The position numbers were made by a program, and so were the translations under genes. A DNA stretch of 64,000 bases, from the NCBI GenBank assembly GCA_001931875.2, contig MSJH02000822.1, positions 1-64,000 of the forward strand, given 5' to 3'. Under the pieces are notes generated by a model that was not told the DNA's origin, searched no databases, and was given only the letters and a program-made list of their open reading frames with translations. The DNA is from Byssochlamys sp. IMV 00236 (Eukaryota; Ascomycota; Eurotiomycetes; Eurotiales; Thermoascaceae). Shown piece by piece: positions 1 through 13,967 of the stretch (the first letter of the stretch is position 1; each line of letters begins with the position of its first letter).

Positions 1-803
1 TAATTTAATAGAGGTTAAATAATTTATTATATATATTATTTATATAATTAAAGTTATTAAATATATACTTTAAGATATTTAAAATCTTTTAATAATTACT
101 AAAAGTATAAGTCTTATTTTTAATATATAGTAATATTTAAGTATAGGGTATATTTTTTAAATAATTAATTATATAGACTATATAACTTTAAGAGGTTAGA
201 AATTAATCTTAATTAATTATTATCTTCTCTTAGATTTAAGCTATAAAGTATTAAAGGTCCTTTTAATTACCTTTAAACTTATTTAAGTTAAAGAATTTTT
301 TTAAAAGTTTAAAAGCGGAAAAAAATATAATAATAAATATTTTAAATGCTTTTATTAAAACAGCTATAAATCTCTTAATATTAAGCTTAGATTTAAATAT
401 AAATATAAGTATATTTATAATAAGAATAATTATATAATAAGCTTAGTCCTTTTTAAAAATAGCCTAAATATATTATTATTCTTTTTTATTAAGCTATATC
501 TCTTAATATTATTAAATAGCCTTAAGATTAATATTTTTTTATTTAAATCTCTATTATATAGCTATAAACTCTTATTAGAATTCTTAGAATTTTATCTTAA
601 TCTATTTAATATATTAGCTAGCTTTATTTATTAATAACTTAGTCTTAATAATATATTTATATACTAAGTAATAATAATTATATTATTTTAGCCTATAGTT
701 AATAGTAATATACTTAATAAATTTCCTTAAAATAGTTAGTAAGAATAGGGGAATTAAAGTAAGTATTATTAACAGTATTAACTTCTAAATAAAAGCTATA
801 TAG
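1..803 (-). pseudogene. Gypsy-D leader and start of gag, RIP-degraded, cut by window edge
   Basis: Read on the minus strand, this is the internal sequence just downstream of the 5' LTR at 804-1132. It aligns along its whole length with the leader and gag start of Gypsy-C on the plus strand (54226 to about 55313, ignoring the solo LTR there), so the two are sister copies in opposite orientation. The final bases of the window edge still match Gypsy-C near 55260-55313, so the element continues beyond the left edge. The Gypsy-C copy shows that gag should start within this stretch, but ATG codons are almost absent and stops occur in every frame. No product can be made from it. It is a remnant of a Ty3/Gypsy LTR retrotransposon. 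Confidence 0.75.
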
Positions 804-1132
804 TATTAAGATATAGGCTTAGAAGATAAGTTAAGATAAATAAAATAAGTAGTTAATATTAGGACTAGCTATAAAATCTCTATTTAGTTAATTTAAACTA
901 AAATAAGCTATTATAAGCAGGCTTAATAAATAAGATATAGCTTAAAAAGCTTAAATTTAAATTAAGCTATACGCTAAAGATATCTTTTATAAGATTATAT
1001 AATTCTTTATATAATTTAGAAAAGTTAAGTCTTACTCTTTTAACTTATATAAGTATTAGCTAGCGAATTTATATAAGGGAGAGTTTTTATTAAAATAAAA
1101 TTGTATTAGCTTCTTAGGCTAATATTATAATA
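804..1132 (-). repeat. 5' LTR of Gypsy-D (minus strand)
   Basis: These 329 bases are the reverse complement of the Gypsy-C 5' LTR (53897-54225, also 329 bases). They share landmarks such as the aagtcttactctttt block and the agctatataga-like leader edge. In element orientation the LTR starts tattataatattag, which would be tg before RIP. It is followed on the minus strand by matching leader sequence, so it is a 5' LTR rather than a solo LTR. The partner LTR lies outside the window, so no target-site duplication can be tested. Confidence 0.8.
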
Positions 1133-1486
1133 TTAAATATTTACTTAAAATAAGGTATAAATATACCTTTAATAAAAGTTATTAAAATATTTAATAAATA
1201 TTTATATTAAAATAATTATAAGGTAAAAAATTCTTTTAATAAATAAAATATAAGATATAAATAAAGAATAAAAAATATTATATTAAAATTATTTAAAGAT
1301 ATAAAAAAACATTTTTTAAGTATAAAAGCTTAGTATTAAATAAATATTTAAGATTAAATAAAATTTAATTTAAGTATATACTTAGAAGTTAATAAGTCTT
1401 AAATATTTATATATTTAAAATCTTTAAAAACTTATCCTTTAAAAAAGAAATAATAACTTATAGATATAAACTTAATATATACTTTA
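1133..1486 (-). repeat. Repeat R, left copy, first part (inverted relative to 61.0-61.7 kb)
   Basis: From about 1256 to 1486 this is the reverse complement of roughly 61450-61705. After the Copia-1 insertion the homology resumes at 14184. Joining 1486 to 14184 restores the R sequence without a break, which proves that Copia-1 inserted here. The first 120 bases (1133-1255) do not match the right copy and show nothing recognisable. No coding potential is visible. What R was originally is unknown. Confidence 0.7.
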
Positions 1487-1697
1487 AGTTAAAATAAGAT
1501 AATTTAATTATAGTAAGATCTATTCTTATTAAATTTAAGAAGTAACTTAAAAGAATAAGTATAAGAGATAAAACTATAATTAGTATTATTATTATTTTCT
1601 TACTATAAATTATTTTAAAATATTTATTTTTTTATTATATAATAAAGTTATATAATTCTCTATAATATTTATTAGTTTTAATTACTATTTTATAATA
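1487..1697 (-). repeat. 3' LTR of Copia-1
   Basis: These 211 bases match 13968-14178 at the same length. On the plus strand the LTR begins agttaaaataag and ends ttttataata, so in element orientation it begins tattataaaa (tgttataaaa before RIP). It is preceded by the target duplication cttta. Confidence 0.85.
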
Positions 1698-1738
1698 TTC
1701 TTTTTTAATCTAGACTTATTAAGTTAATAAGTCTTAAT

Positions 1739-2170
1739 TATAAGAAACGAAGGTTCTTAAAGATTACTAGTAAATTACTCCGCTAATAATTATAGCGAGA
1801 GAAATAATAGCTTTATATACTTAGCTTAAAGAAAAGTCTATTAATAAGATAAAAGATTAATTATTATAATAAAGAGTTTAATTAATATAGAGAAAAATCT
1901 ATACTAGAGAATTTTAATAATAAAGAGTTTATATAAATAGGAAAATAATAAAGTATATATTATATTAGAATAGATTATTAGCTTTTAATAAGATAATAAT
2001 TTAAAGCTTATTTATATTTTAAACCTTAAGTACTTTTTAGCTTTATCTTATATAAATCTTAAAAGCAGGAAAAGTAAAATTTAATTAATTACCTTAGTAT
2101 TATATTTAGATTTAAAGCTTTATTATAATTTTATAAGCTTATACCTTAGCAAGAAGCTAGAGGTATAATA
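1739..2170 (-). repeat. 3' LTR of Gypsy-B
   Basis: This 432-bp repeat matches 8817-9248 end to end at identical length. It starts tataagaaac and ends gtataata on the plus strand, as expected for tg...ca tips after RIP. Differences between the two LTRs are mostly C/T and G/A, so they mainly reflect RIP and cannot be used as a simple insertion clock. Confidence 0.9.
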
Positions 2171-2190
2171 GTATTTTCCCCCTTTTTAAA
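2171..2190 (-). other. Polypurine tract of Gypsy-B
   Basis: On the minus strand this reads as an A/G-rich tract around five consecutive G (2178-2182), immediately next to the inner edge of the 3' LTR. This is where second-strand DNA synthesis of an LTR retrotransposon is primed. GG and GA are not RIP targets, which may be why it stands out. Confidence 0.7.
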
Positions 2191-5100
2191 GGCTTATTCT
2201 TAAGCTATTATAAAATTATTATATTAAATATAAAATATAGCTTTATAGAGATTTATAATATAATAAATAAAGAAGCTTCTTATTACCTTTATAGTAAAAG
2301 GTTAAGAAATTATATAAGCTAAGAGTATTATTTATATAATACTATAAGGTTAAAATTTTAATCTTTAATAATTATTTTTCTATCTCTTATTATATATAGC
2401 TCTTAATTTTAAATATATTTAAATAAAGATTTAGACGTGTTTTTAAAGGTATAATAATATTAATAGTATAATAGCTTAAAAAGCTTTAAAAAATTAACTA
2501 TTTTTTATTTATTTTTAAAGCTTTTTACTTTAAGAGTAAGTTATCTTAATTAATTATATTAATATCTACTAATCTAATTAAATTATAGGTTTTAAAATTT
2601 ATTTTATATTACTTTATTATAATAAAACTTCTTAAGTAATTACTCTAGTTTAAGATTTATATAATATATATTAATTTTATTAATATTAATAGTTTAAGGA
2701 AGTTATCTCTCTTTTTAAGAAGCTATTTTCTTCTCTTATATTCCCTGTAGAAGAAATAGCTATTACTGCTAAGATATAGCTAAATCTAATTATTAATATA
2801 ATATTAAATTATACTTCTTTAATTACTGCTAAAATATTAAAGACTTTAATTATTATTATAATATTAGAGAAACTGCCTTTTTAAATAAGTATTACTTCTT
2901 TTATAGCTATTAATAAGTTAATATTTTTATTTACTCTAAATCCTATAGAGAATCTATTAGCTAAGATAAATATTATGCTAAAATTAAGATATAAAAGGTT
3001 TATACTTTTATTAGACTAGCCTTTTTTTATAGTCTTAGCTATTATATAAATAAGTTTATTTAACTTAATAATAGCGCTAAAAAGCCTATTAAAGAAAAAG
3101 AGAACTTATTTTATTATTAAGCTAGCTGCTATAGTTAAGCTAAAGATAACTCTTATTTATACTATAAAAAGGCCTTAGAAATAAAATATAAAATATAGGG
3201 AAATTATTAATATAAGAACTTAAACTAAATTAGCTATTATTAAAATATTAATTAAAACTATTATTATTACTATTACTAATATAATAATAAAAAATAGCCT
3301 TATTACTTTTAAGCTAAATAAAGAGTTTTTTCTAATATTTTAAAAGATATACCTTTACTATTTAAAGGGGCTAATTAAGAATTTAATACTTTAATATACT
3401 TATATTAATATTAATATTAAGTATAACTATTATAGTTATAAATATAAGCCTTATATTCTAGTCTTATTAATTTATAAGAATAAGCTTATTTATCTATAAA
3501 GCCTTAGTTAAGAGGCCTATTTTTTAAATAACTATAGGTCTTTTAAAGAAGCTTATAATAAGTATAAATTCTCTATAAAGATATATTTACGCAAAGCGCT
3601 TATTAAGATAAATATAAATAAGCTTATATTTATTATCTTATTAACTCTATTTTTATATAAATAATCTATAATATAGCTCTAGTAGAAGTTATTTAAATTA
3701 CTTTATTTAATAGTATTAAATTTATAGTATATATAAGAAATTATATATATTATTTATAATATTTCTTCTTTCTTTAATAAGAAAGAGAATAAATCTATAC
3801 TAATAGAGTTCTATAATAGTAAAGTAAATAAATAGGGGAGATTAATCTTAAGCCTATATTTTTAATTTTTACTAGAAATAGCCTAGTTAAAATAAATTTA
3901 TTTCTAAATAGACTAGCTTCTTATATTCTTATCAAAACTTTTAAACCTTTATAAATAAGTAAATAAAGAAAGAGTAATATAAATTTAATAATAAAATAAT
4001 TAAGTAAAACTTAAAAACTTAATAGAGAAAAAAAATCTTATTAATTCTATTAACTTCTTTTTTTAAAGCTTTTTAAAGCTCTTTTTAAAAAGGTCTTATT
4101 AATAGCTTATATTATTACCTTAAATTTAGCTAGTATATTTTAAATATACTTAAGATTTTTCTTAAGCTGTTATAAATTTTTATAATTTAAATAGCTCTTT
4201 TATTTAATTAAATATTACTTCTTCTTTTATATTATCTATTTATTTAAAATAGCTTTAATCTCCTATTTTAGTTTATTATCTACAAGATTAAGTCTAGATA
4301 CTTAAGTTTAGCCTTAAATCTCTAATAATAAGGCTCTAATAAAGAGATATAAAAGACTAAATATATTCTGTCTAGGCTCTTTAAAAGCTTAAGCTAATAG
4401 GCTTAAGTTTTAATTCTCTCTATAACTTTATAAGGTTTTAAATATTTTATATCTAGTTTTTTAATTAATTAATTTATCTTTAAGTTCTTTATTAAAAGGC
4501 AGACTTAGTCTCTTATTATATAGAATCTAGGCTTATATTTTTTATTATAATATTTCTATTATATAATAATAGCTTTTTAAAAGAATTCTTCTAATTAAAT
4601 ATAAATTTTAATAAGTTTCTTTAATTAATTATTAACTATTAATATATCTATTTACTTTTTAAAGTTATATTTATCTTAATTTCTAGAATTAAATCTATAG
4701 ATAATGCAGAAAGAAGTTATATTTATAGAGGTATAGATTAAATTATTATATATAAACTCTGCTATAGTTAATAAGAATACTTAATTATCTTACTTATAGT
4801 TTAAATAAACTTAAAGGTAATACTTTAATATCTAGTTTTATCTTTTAATTTAGCTATTAATTTAGGGATAAAATATAGTATTTAAAAGTCTAATAATTTA
4901 AATATAGCAGTAAAATTCTATTTAATATTTATTAATAAATAGTATACTTTTATCTAATATAATTAATTATAGAGGTTTAAAATAATTATAGATATAATCT
5001 ATAATAAGGTTAGCTATCTTATCTACCTTTAATATTTTATAAGTAGAGATATAAAGCGCTATCTTTAAATAGTAATTTATAATTATTAATATTAAATTAT

Positions 5101-8100
5101 AAGTAACTCTTTATTTCTCTAATAGTAGTAGTCTTATTATAAAATTTATTAAGATACTTTACTATAGCTATACTAAGATTAATAAAGACTTTAGCTCTTT
5201 ATATAGCCTATACTATAAAGTTTAATTTTTTTAGCAGATATTATATATAGATATATACTTCTATATATTTTATATTATCTTAGGCTAGTTAAATCTTTTT
5301 TAAAATAGCTTTTTAGTCTTCTTAATACTTTAATATCTTATATAAAGATTATTATAATATATTTAAAGGAGCTTTTATTTTATAATAAGTATATTTAATA
5401 TAAATATAGTATTACCCTTTTATAATAATCCTTTGCTATTTATTTTTTATATTATTTTTAAGCTATCTTTAAGAATATATACTTTTAATTCCCTAATTTT
5501 CTCTAAAATAAAGATATTCCTTATTTAAAGCTGCTTTAATATAAAGAATAAGCTAAGGGTTATAGTATTTTAAATAGACTCTTTTCTAATTATTTTAATA
5601 ATTAGCTTTCTTTATATTAAGTATTTTAAACTATTTATACTGCCTGCTTTAATAGATTTATACTTTAAACTACTTTCTTATATATATTTATCCTAAGCTT
5701 TATACTAAAGCTTTTTCTAGAAGATTAGAAATAATCTTATCTAGAATTTAAATTTAAATAATTTAAAATCTACTCTTTTAAATAGAGTATTTATAATATT
5801 AAATTATCTTAGCTTATATTTAATTTAAAGGTTATATACTACTAATAGTTCTATTTATTAAGCTTATTTATTATTTAATATTTTCGCAATAAAGAAATAG
5901 TATAAGTTTATATAATTACTCTATATTTATATAAGATATTTATTATTCTCTAAATAATAATATTAATATTTAAAAGTATTAATAATAGCTAAAAGTTCTT
6001 AGTTATAGATTTTATAATATACTTTAATCTTAATAAACTTTTAGGTATAATATATTATAAGATATTAATTCTTAAATATAATATTATAATTTATCTTAGT
6101 TTTAATTCTTAAAGCTATTTTTAAACTAGTATTTAAATTTATCTTATTATTATCTCTTTAAAGAAGTATAATAATAAGAATAAATCTTAAAGTATTAGTT
6201 ATAAGTTATATTAGCTTTTTTAAATTAAAATACCTTAATATTAGTAAAGTTATAAATATTAATTTTAACTTATTAAATACTTTTATAGTTTTTTTAATCT
6301 AGATAAATATTTTAATCTTCTTTCTTTAAATACTTTTTTTAATAGATTAATTAAAGAAGCTATTTTTATAGAGTAGTTATAGATAAATCTTTTAAAAAAT
6401 CTAATAAATTCTAAGAAAACTTAAACTTTTTTAAAAAATTTAAGCTTTAGCTAATTTTTAATAGTTTTTATTCTGCTAAGATTTATCTCTACTTTATCTT
6501 TCTCTATAAAAAAATTAAGGAATTTAATCTTTTTCTTATAGAATTTATATTTAGATAATTTTATATATAATTTATATTTTTATAGTCTCTCTAAGACTTA
6601 TATTATATATTTCTTATACTTCTTAATAGAGTTAGAGAAAATTAAAATATTATCTAAATATATAATATAATAGATATTTAATAATTCCTATAATACTTAA
6701 TTAATATAGGCTTAAAAAATAGTAAAAGTATTATATAGGCTAAATAATATAATTAAATACTTAAAATACTTATAATAAGTTTAAAAGGCTATCTTCTATT
6801 TATCTCTATAGTAAATTCTAATTTAATAATAAATATCTCTAAGATTAAGCTTAATAAAGATCTTAGAGCTAATTAATTAGTTAAATATTTTATTTACCTT
6901 AGGTAAAGAATATTTATTCTTTATAGTAATACTATTTAAAACCTAGTAATTAATATAAAGCTTTAATATACTATTTGCCTTAAGAATAAATAAAATAAGT
7001 ATCTCTATAAGACTTATTAATAATTATATTTATTCTTTTTATTATATATCTTTAAAATATTTATATAAAATATTAAATTCTTTAATAAAGAGGTTATAAA
7101 ATCTCCCCTATAAAAGCGCTATATTATCTAAGAGTTTAATCTTATATTTACTTATTTTAGTAAGTAATATATTTATTTTCTCCTCTAAGAAAACCTTTAT
7201 ATACTTCTTATATTTTAGAGGCAGATTTTTTAAGGTAATAAGGTTAATTTAATCCTTATAGAGTATATAAATTATTTCTTCTCTTACTATCTTAAAGAAT
7301 TATTAAATATTTTTAATCTTTATCTATAATTACTATAGAATATAATATCTCTAAATTATTAACTCTTAATCTATAATAGAATTAATAGCTTATAACTATA
7401 GTTTCTTAAGAATAATAAATAATTTAAGTATTAAAATAATATAAAAGTATATATTTACTTTTTTTATAGTTCCTTTAAAATTAATAATATAGATCTTTAT
7501 TTTAAAGAATTTATACTTTTAAATCTTATATTTATTAATAAATTTAAAGTTTATATATTATTAGAAATCTAGGGGAATTTTATATTATATAGCTATATTT
7601 AAGCTAATATAATATTAAGCTAAACTTAAATTAATAAAAGCCTTATCTTTAAATATATTATTAAGTAAGTGAAATTATATTAGAGTATATAAAGACTCTT
7701 TATTTATTTTAAACTCTTTATTATAAAGAGCTATAATAATTTTAAGCTTTTCTTTTTTAAAAGAATCTTTCTTTTTTAAGTATAATTTAAATCTTTATAT
7801 ATAATTTTTTTTGCTATAGTTAAAATAGCAGCTTTTTTTTTAAGCTAGTCTTATTCTATTAATAATCTAAACTTCTTTTTTTAAAATTTATTTATTCTCT
7901 TATATTAATTATTAGTCTTTTTTCTCTTTTATTTTAAGATAAAGTCTTTTAATATATTTTATATTAATCTACTTATATTTAGTATAATAAAGAGATTTAA
8001 GAGTTTATTTTTCTTTTAATTTATTTCTTAATTAATAGTTAAAGATATTAATTAATTAAGATTAATTAAGAGATCTTAATAGTTTAATAAGTCTATTTAA

Positions 8101-8816
8101 ACTTTAAGTTATAATTTTATATAAAAAATATAAGACTAAATAATTCTATTATTATTAAATTCTTTATCTTAGTTTAGCTTTATATAAGCTTATTTAAAAT
8201 AATATAAAAAAGCTTTAGCAGTTTAGTTTAAATATTAAGTTAGAGTATAAAAGTAATTTATTATATTTTATCCTTAGTAATATAGATTATTAAATAAGTC
8301 TAGTAATTAATCTTTAAACTTATTCTAAGTTAATATTTAGAAATTAAGATTCTCTTATTAATAAATTTAAGATTAAGCTAATTCTTTATTTAGTAAAGCT
8401 ATAGTATAAATAATTTTCTTATTTTCTACCTTAAATAATAAAGCATTATAGGCTAAATATTTATCTATATACTAGTACTATTAATAATAGGTATTAAGTA
8501 TAATAGCTCTATATCTCTATAGTTTAAGTAGCTTAAGCTTTAATTATTTACTAATATAAATAGCGGTAAGAAATTATAAGAGGTCTCTTTTTATTAATAG
8601 ATTATCTTCTATTTAGGGTTAATCTTTCTCTAGGCCTATTAAAATATCTTTTAGGGTTTATAAGCTAGCTTTAGTAATTAATTACTATATACTAAGTTTA
8701 ATAATCTCTAAACCCTTTAAAATATATATTATAAGGTAAGAGCTAAGACTCTTATCCCTTAAATTATAGGATATATTAGTATAACTACTTATATTGCTAA
8801 ATTAAGCAATTTAAAC
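2191..8816 (-). pseudogene. Gypsy-B gag-pol remnant
   Basis: Minus-strand coding remnant of a Ty3/Gypsy polyprotein. The reverse transcriptase active site reads YLDN at 6649-6660, followed by ILIFS, where the family has YLDD, so the second catalytic Asp has become Asn. An RNase H block with the pattern KIYNQELLAI lies near 6000 on the same strand, downstream of RT as expected. Integrase should lie between there and about 2200, but I could not place its catalytic residues with certainty. Stops are frequent, mostly TAA and TAG from CAA and CAG or TGG codons. The leader and primer-binding region lies next to 8816. Confidence 0.8.
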
Positions 8817-9248
8817 TATAAGAAATAAAGGTTTCTAGAAGTTATTAGCAAATTATTCTATTAGTAATTATAGTAAAAAAGATAGTAGCTTTATATACTT
8901 AGCTTAAAAAAGAGTCTATTAATAAGATAAAGAATTAATTATTATAATAAAGAGTCTAACTAATATAGAGAAAGGTTTATACTAAAGAGATTTAATAGTA
9001 AAGAGTTTATATAAGTAAGAAAATAATAGGGTATATATTATATTAGAATAAATTACTAGCTTTTAGTAAAATAGTAATCTAGAGCTTATTTATATTTTAA
9101 ATCTTAAGTACTTTTTAGCTTTATCTTATATAAATCCTAAAAGCGAGAAAAGCGAGGTTTAATTAATTACCTTAGTATTATATTTAAATTTAGGGCTTTA
9201 CTATAATTCTATAAGCTTATACTTTAGCAGAGAGCTAAGAGTATAATA
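8817..9248 (-). repeat. 5' LTR of Gypsy-B
   Basis: 432 bp, matching 1739-2170. The 5-bp duplication ttaat follows at 9249-9253, after which the Copia-1 sequence resumes. Confidence 0.9.
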
Positions 9249-9253
9249 TTAAT

Positions 9254-12200
9254 TATTTTAAGAATCTTAAGAAATTTATTTTAAGAAGTAGCTTTATAAA
9301 GCTATTTACTATTATATTCTTAGTTCTAATAAACTTTATATTAATCTTATTTCTCTAATATAGATTCTATATATAATAATATATAATATTAATATATTTT
9401 AATTTTTTATAAGTATAAGTATCTCTAATTAGTAAAAGTAATACTTAATTATTTTTAAATACTTTTATTAGAGATTTAATAATAAAGGCTTATTTCTCTT
9501 TTATTAAAGGTCTATATTAGTTTAAGCTAATATAATTTCTATAATCTATATCTTTTAAAAATAGGGCTAATTATTAGAATTATTTTATAGCTTAATATAT
9601 AATTATATATTTAGCTTTTATTATTAAAGTTATAATAAACTTTTATTTTTTATTTAACTAGCTTATTAAACAGCTAGCTAAAATAAAAATATTTCTTAAG
9701 ATTAATATTTAATTAGTCTTATTTATTATATAGTTTAAATTTAAATATTTAATAAATTACTAGTTTTAATTTATATTAAACTTAAGACTAAGGTATATAG
9801 TTAATTAAAGGTATTTTATTAAAAACTTTAAGGCTTTAAAATACTCTTTAAATAGATTTAATAAATATTAACTTAATTTACTAATAGTAAATATAATATT
9901 AGGCCTTATTAAGATTATTAAGTAAATAAGGCTATTAATAATCTATTAATATTCTCTTTAATTTACTCTTTTATCTTATAGATTAAATAGCTTTAAATAA
10001 TTATATCTATTTAATAAAATACTAACTAGATATATTTTTTCTTTATTTATTTTATATCTTAATAGAAGTTCCTTAATATAATAAGATTAATTTATTATTA
10101 GTATTTTATTCTTCTTATTATAAATAATTTAAATATTAAAAATTTTTTTTATCTCTTCTAAGTCTTTAATTTTATAGATTATTTTAAATTATTACTTAAA
10201 TTAATTAATATTCTCTATTTACTTTATATTAATTAAGATATTATTAATATATATTAAGATTAAAATCTCTTTCTCTAAGTATTATAATAAGTATAAATTA
10301 GTATTAGTTTATATAAAACTTATCTTTTAAAGTATTTTAATATAGGTTTAATTTTAATCTCTTATAGCTTACTTTAAGCTATATATAAAGATTTAAGAAC
10401 TTTAAATACTATCTCTAATAAAATATTTATTTTAGATAAAGCTATTATATATATCTCTTTTTTTAATATTAACTTAATAAAGGCATTATTAATATTTATA
10501 ATATAGTACTTATAATCTTCTATTATAATAATAGCTAAGAAAACTTATAAGATATTATAATAAAGAATAAGAGTAAAAGTATATTTAAAATTAATATTAT
10601 ATTTTTAAATAAATTCTTAAGTAATAAAATATATTTTAAGCTTTTAAAGGAAATTATTTAAATTATATTTTATAATAAGTACTTATTAGCTAATAATAAT
10701 ATTAGCTTTAAATAATAGAATAATCACTTTAAAGATATTATTTATTTAAAATATATTTATTTTAGCTTTAAATATATTCCGCTATAATTTACCTTAAATA
10801 GAGTTATTAATTATAATATAATATAAGTTTAAAATTAGAATTTATTTCTTAGCTATATAAGTAGCTATTATAGTATATAATATTTATTTTATATTCTTTT
10901 CTTAGTCTATATTAATACCTAGGCTTAAAAAATTTAGTATAAGTATTATCTTATAAAACTTTATCTCTTATTTATCTTTTATTAATTTATATTTCTCCTT
11001 TTTTTACTTTATTATATAAGGGATTTTTATATAAGATATTATTTATTTACTTAACTAAGATAGAGAGTTTATAAATAGATTATTATAAGTATTAAGATTA
11101 TTATTAGTCTTAAGAAGAGATTTTTTAAAATTCTTTTCCTATTAGTTAATTGCCTTAAAAAAGGCTTTTATAAGGTTTTTCTTCTATAATTAGCTAAGTA
11201 ATTTTATAGGTTATAACCTATAAAATCTTAATAAATTAAAATCTTTTTTTTAAAAGATTATATATATTTAATCTAGTTAAAATAAATAGTATATTTAATT
11301 AAGTTATAAATTAATCTCTTAAATTTTTTATTAATATTAAGTTTAATACTAATCTTTAAAAGATTCTAAGATTTAATTCTTCTCTTAATTTATTCTTAAA
11401 GAATTTAGCTTAATAAATTTTAATAATCTTTTTTATATTTAATACTTAGACTCTTTATTATTTATTTATTCTCTTAATATATTTTATAAAAATATAGATT
11501 CTGCCTTAATTTATTAACTTATCTTTTCTTATTTTTTATAATAAAGAATTTAGGTTTATATATAAAACTATTTAATATCTCTATACTTTAAGATAATTAA
11601 TTAATAATTTAACTTTAGTAAAGGCTTTTTTTAAAATAATTTAAACCCCTTTAATTATAGGTCTATTTAATACTTTATTATTAATATATATATTAGTTTA
11701 AGCTATCTTTACCTATAGTTTAATAAATAGGTTTAAATCTTTAAATATAGCTTTTATTTTTTTCTTAATAATTTAATATACTTATTTTATAGCCCTATTT
11801 TAAATTAATATATAAGGGACTATTAGTTTATAATAGATATTAAACTTCTTTCTCTAAATCTTAAATATATTTTTAAATTTTAATATATTATTAAATCTTA
11901 TATTAAGAATTTTAAGGCTTATTACTATCTTTACCTTTTTTTTTATTTATTTAAAATAAGAGCAGTATTAAATTTAGCTCTTATTAAAAATATTTATATT
12001 TTCTTTAAATAATTATTTATAATTATTAAAAAATAAATATATTTATCTCTAGACTTTAATATTTAGCTATATATATTAATATAAATAAGTTTTAAAATAT
12101 CTTCCTTCTACTTACTTATTATACCTTATTTATTTCTAATATTAGCTATAATATATATTATATACTAATAATTAGTAATTACCTTAATAGGTTTCTTTAA

Positions 12201-13967
12201 TATAGTTAGTTTATATAGGTTTTTAACCTTTTTAAGTTTAAGATAATTAATTCTTTTATACTATAGTTAATATTCTTTTTAAGCCTTTAAGCTTAAGCTC
12301 TTAAGATCTTTAAAGAAAGCTTCTTTAATATTATTTTCCTAAGTAGTAACTATAGTATTAAAGGTATCTTTAATTAATAATAATATTATAAGTATATATA
12401 GTAACTTAAGTATTTAATTTAAAAAGACTTTCTTAATAATATAAACTCTATATTTAATAATATCTTAAATTACTATATTATCTAACTTATTTAATATAGA
12501 TATTATTCTCTTATTAAAATATTTATATAAATTTAATTACTAGTAAAATATCTTAGTTAATAAAAGGTTTACCTTAAGATTTAATATAAGTAATATATTC
12601 TCTAAGTTTAAAATCTTTTTATTCTAATCTTATAAAATAGCTATTTTTATATATTCTAAATATAAGATCTCTCTGCTTATATAAATATATCTTTATTAAA
12701 TTTAAATTAATAATCTTTTAAAATAGTAATTTTTATTAGTTATATATAAACTAGTACTATTATTTATATATTATTAAAATAGATTCTTATTAATTATATC
12801 TTTAAAAAAATAAGTAATTTTATAAAAAATCTAGTTATTAAAATTAACTAAAGTTAAAGTTCTTAATTAAGATTAACTTATTTTAATATTTAAAGTTTTT
12901 TTTATTTTATATACTTTCTGCTTTTTATCTTTTAATTATTTATTTTTTAAAAATTAAATCTCCTTATAGAGTTCTAAGATTATTTTTATTATCTTTTTAT
13001 TATTAATAAATAAACTATTAAATATTCTCTTTAAAGATTTTTATTTTTATTTTTTATTATCTCTTAAAGCCTTTTAAGCAATAAATAAAAATAAGTATTT
13101 CTTAATATAGTAATCTTTCTTATAAAAATAATATTTAATAATTATCTGCTTATTTTATATAAAAAATATATTAGTTAGTTTAGCTTAAAGCTAGGCCTTT
13201 ATCTCCTTTAAAATAGCTAGAATATCTTCTACTTTTAAATTCTTCTATATATTAATTATTATCTTAATAGTAGTATATTCTTTAAGTAATATTAAAAATA
13301 ATTATTATATCTTAGCTTTAAGTTTAGCTAAAAAAATATTATATTACTAAATACTATAATTCTCTTTTTTATTTATTATATAATTATTTTTAAGTATTTA
13401 AGATTATTTATTTAGAAGTTATTTAAAAATATATATATAATTAAATAAGCTAATATCTTTAAATAAGAAGGGTTTTTTAATATTTTATTTATAAGGCCTT
13501 CTATAATACTTCTATACTAGAGAAATTAATAAATTTATCTTAGTTATCTTTAAATAAGTATTTAATAATCTAGTATTATATAATTATATTAGTTTTATTA
13601 TATATAGCTTTATATAGACTTTTATTTAATTTAATAGCTTTTTAGCAGTTCTTATTAATAAGCTATTTCTTTATATAAAAAACTACTTCTTATAGTTCTC
13701 TCTTAAAAGAGTAAAAATAAGTCTTCTCTTTTAATTATTAATATCTTTTATTAATAATATTTTTATAATAAGTTAATTCTCTAACTTTTAATAGGTTTTA
13801 ATCCTTATTAAGTTTAATACTTAATTTTAAAATATTAGAGCAGTCTTATTATAAATTCTCTTATATAAAAATAGCTTATTACTGCTATTTTAAACCTTAT
13901 AGCTTTAAGTAAAGAGTTTTATATTATTTAATTTCTCCTAAGTTATTATAAACCTAGGCTTATAACT
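9254..13967 (-). pseudogene. Copia-1 gag-pol remnant
   Basis: Minus-strand remnant of a Copia polyprotein, collinear with Copia-2 and Copia-3 along its whole length. Reading 3' to 5' on the plus strand it runs from RNase H near 9.3-9.7 kb, through reverse transcriptase near 10 kb and integrase, to gag near 13 kb. The RT active site YxDD reads YINN at 10240-10251, both Asp codons having changed G to A. An RNase H stretch near 9600 has the same residues as the other copies (KYI.IY.AIK pattern). The primer-binding segment ggcttataac (13957-13966) lies one base inside the 5' LTR. Confidence 0.8.
13957..13966 (-). other. Copia-1 primer-binding site (initiator tRNA-Met type)
   Basis: On the minus strand this reads gttataagcc, one base downstream of the 5' LTR. 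With the RIP change reversed it is gttatgagcc, complementary to the anticodon arm of initiator tRNA-Met. This internal, half-tRNA priming is known for Ty1/Copia elements such as Drosophila copia. The same segment occurs in Copia-2, Copia-3 and Copia-4. Confidence 0.6.

Larger units (their letters stand above)
1739..9248 (-). mobile_element. Gypsy-B: Ty3/Gypsy LTR retrotransposon nested in Copia-1
   Basis: A 7,510-bp element bounded by two 432-bp LTRs (1739-2170 and 8817-9248) and a perfect 5-bp target duplication, ttaat, at 1734-1738 and 9249-9253. A purine-rich tract with a run of five G lies on the minus strand at 2171-2190, directly inside the left LTR, so that LTR is the 3' one and the element is on the minus strand. 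Removing the element and one duplication restores the Copia-1 sequence in register with Copia-2 (compare 14893-14960). Reverse transcriptase and RNase H remnants are readable on the minus strand. The element is younger than Copia-1. Confidence 0.92.
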
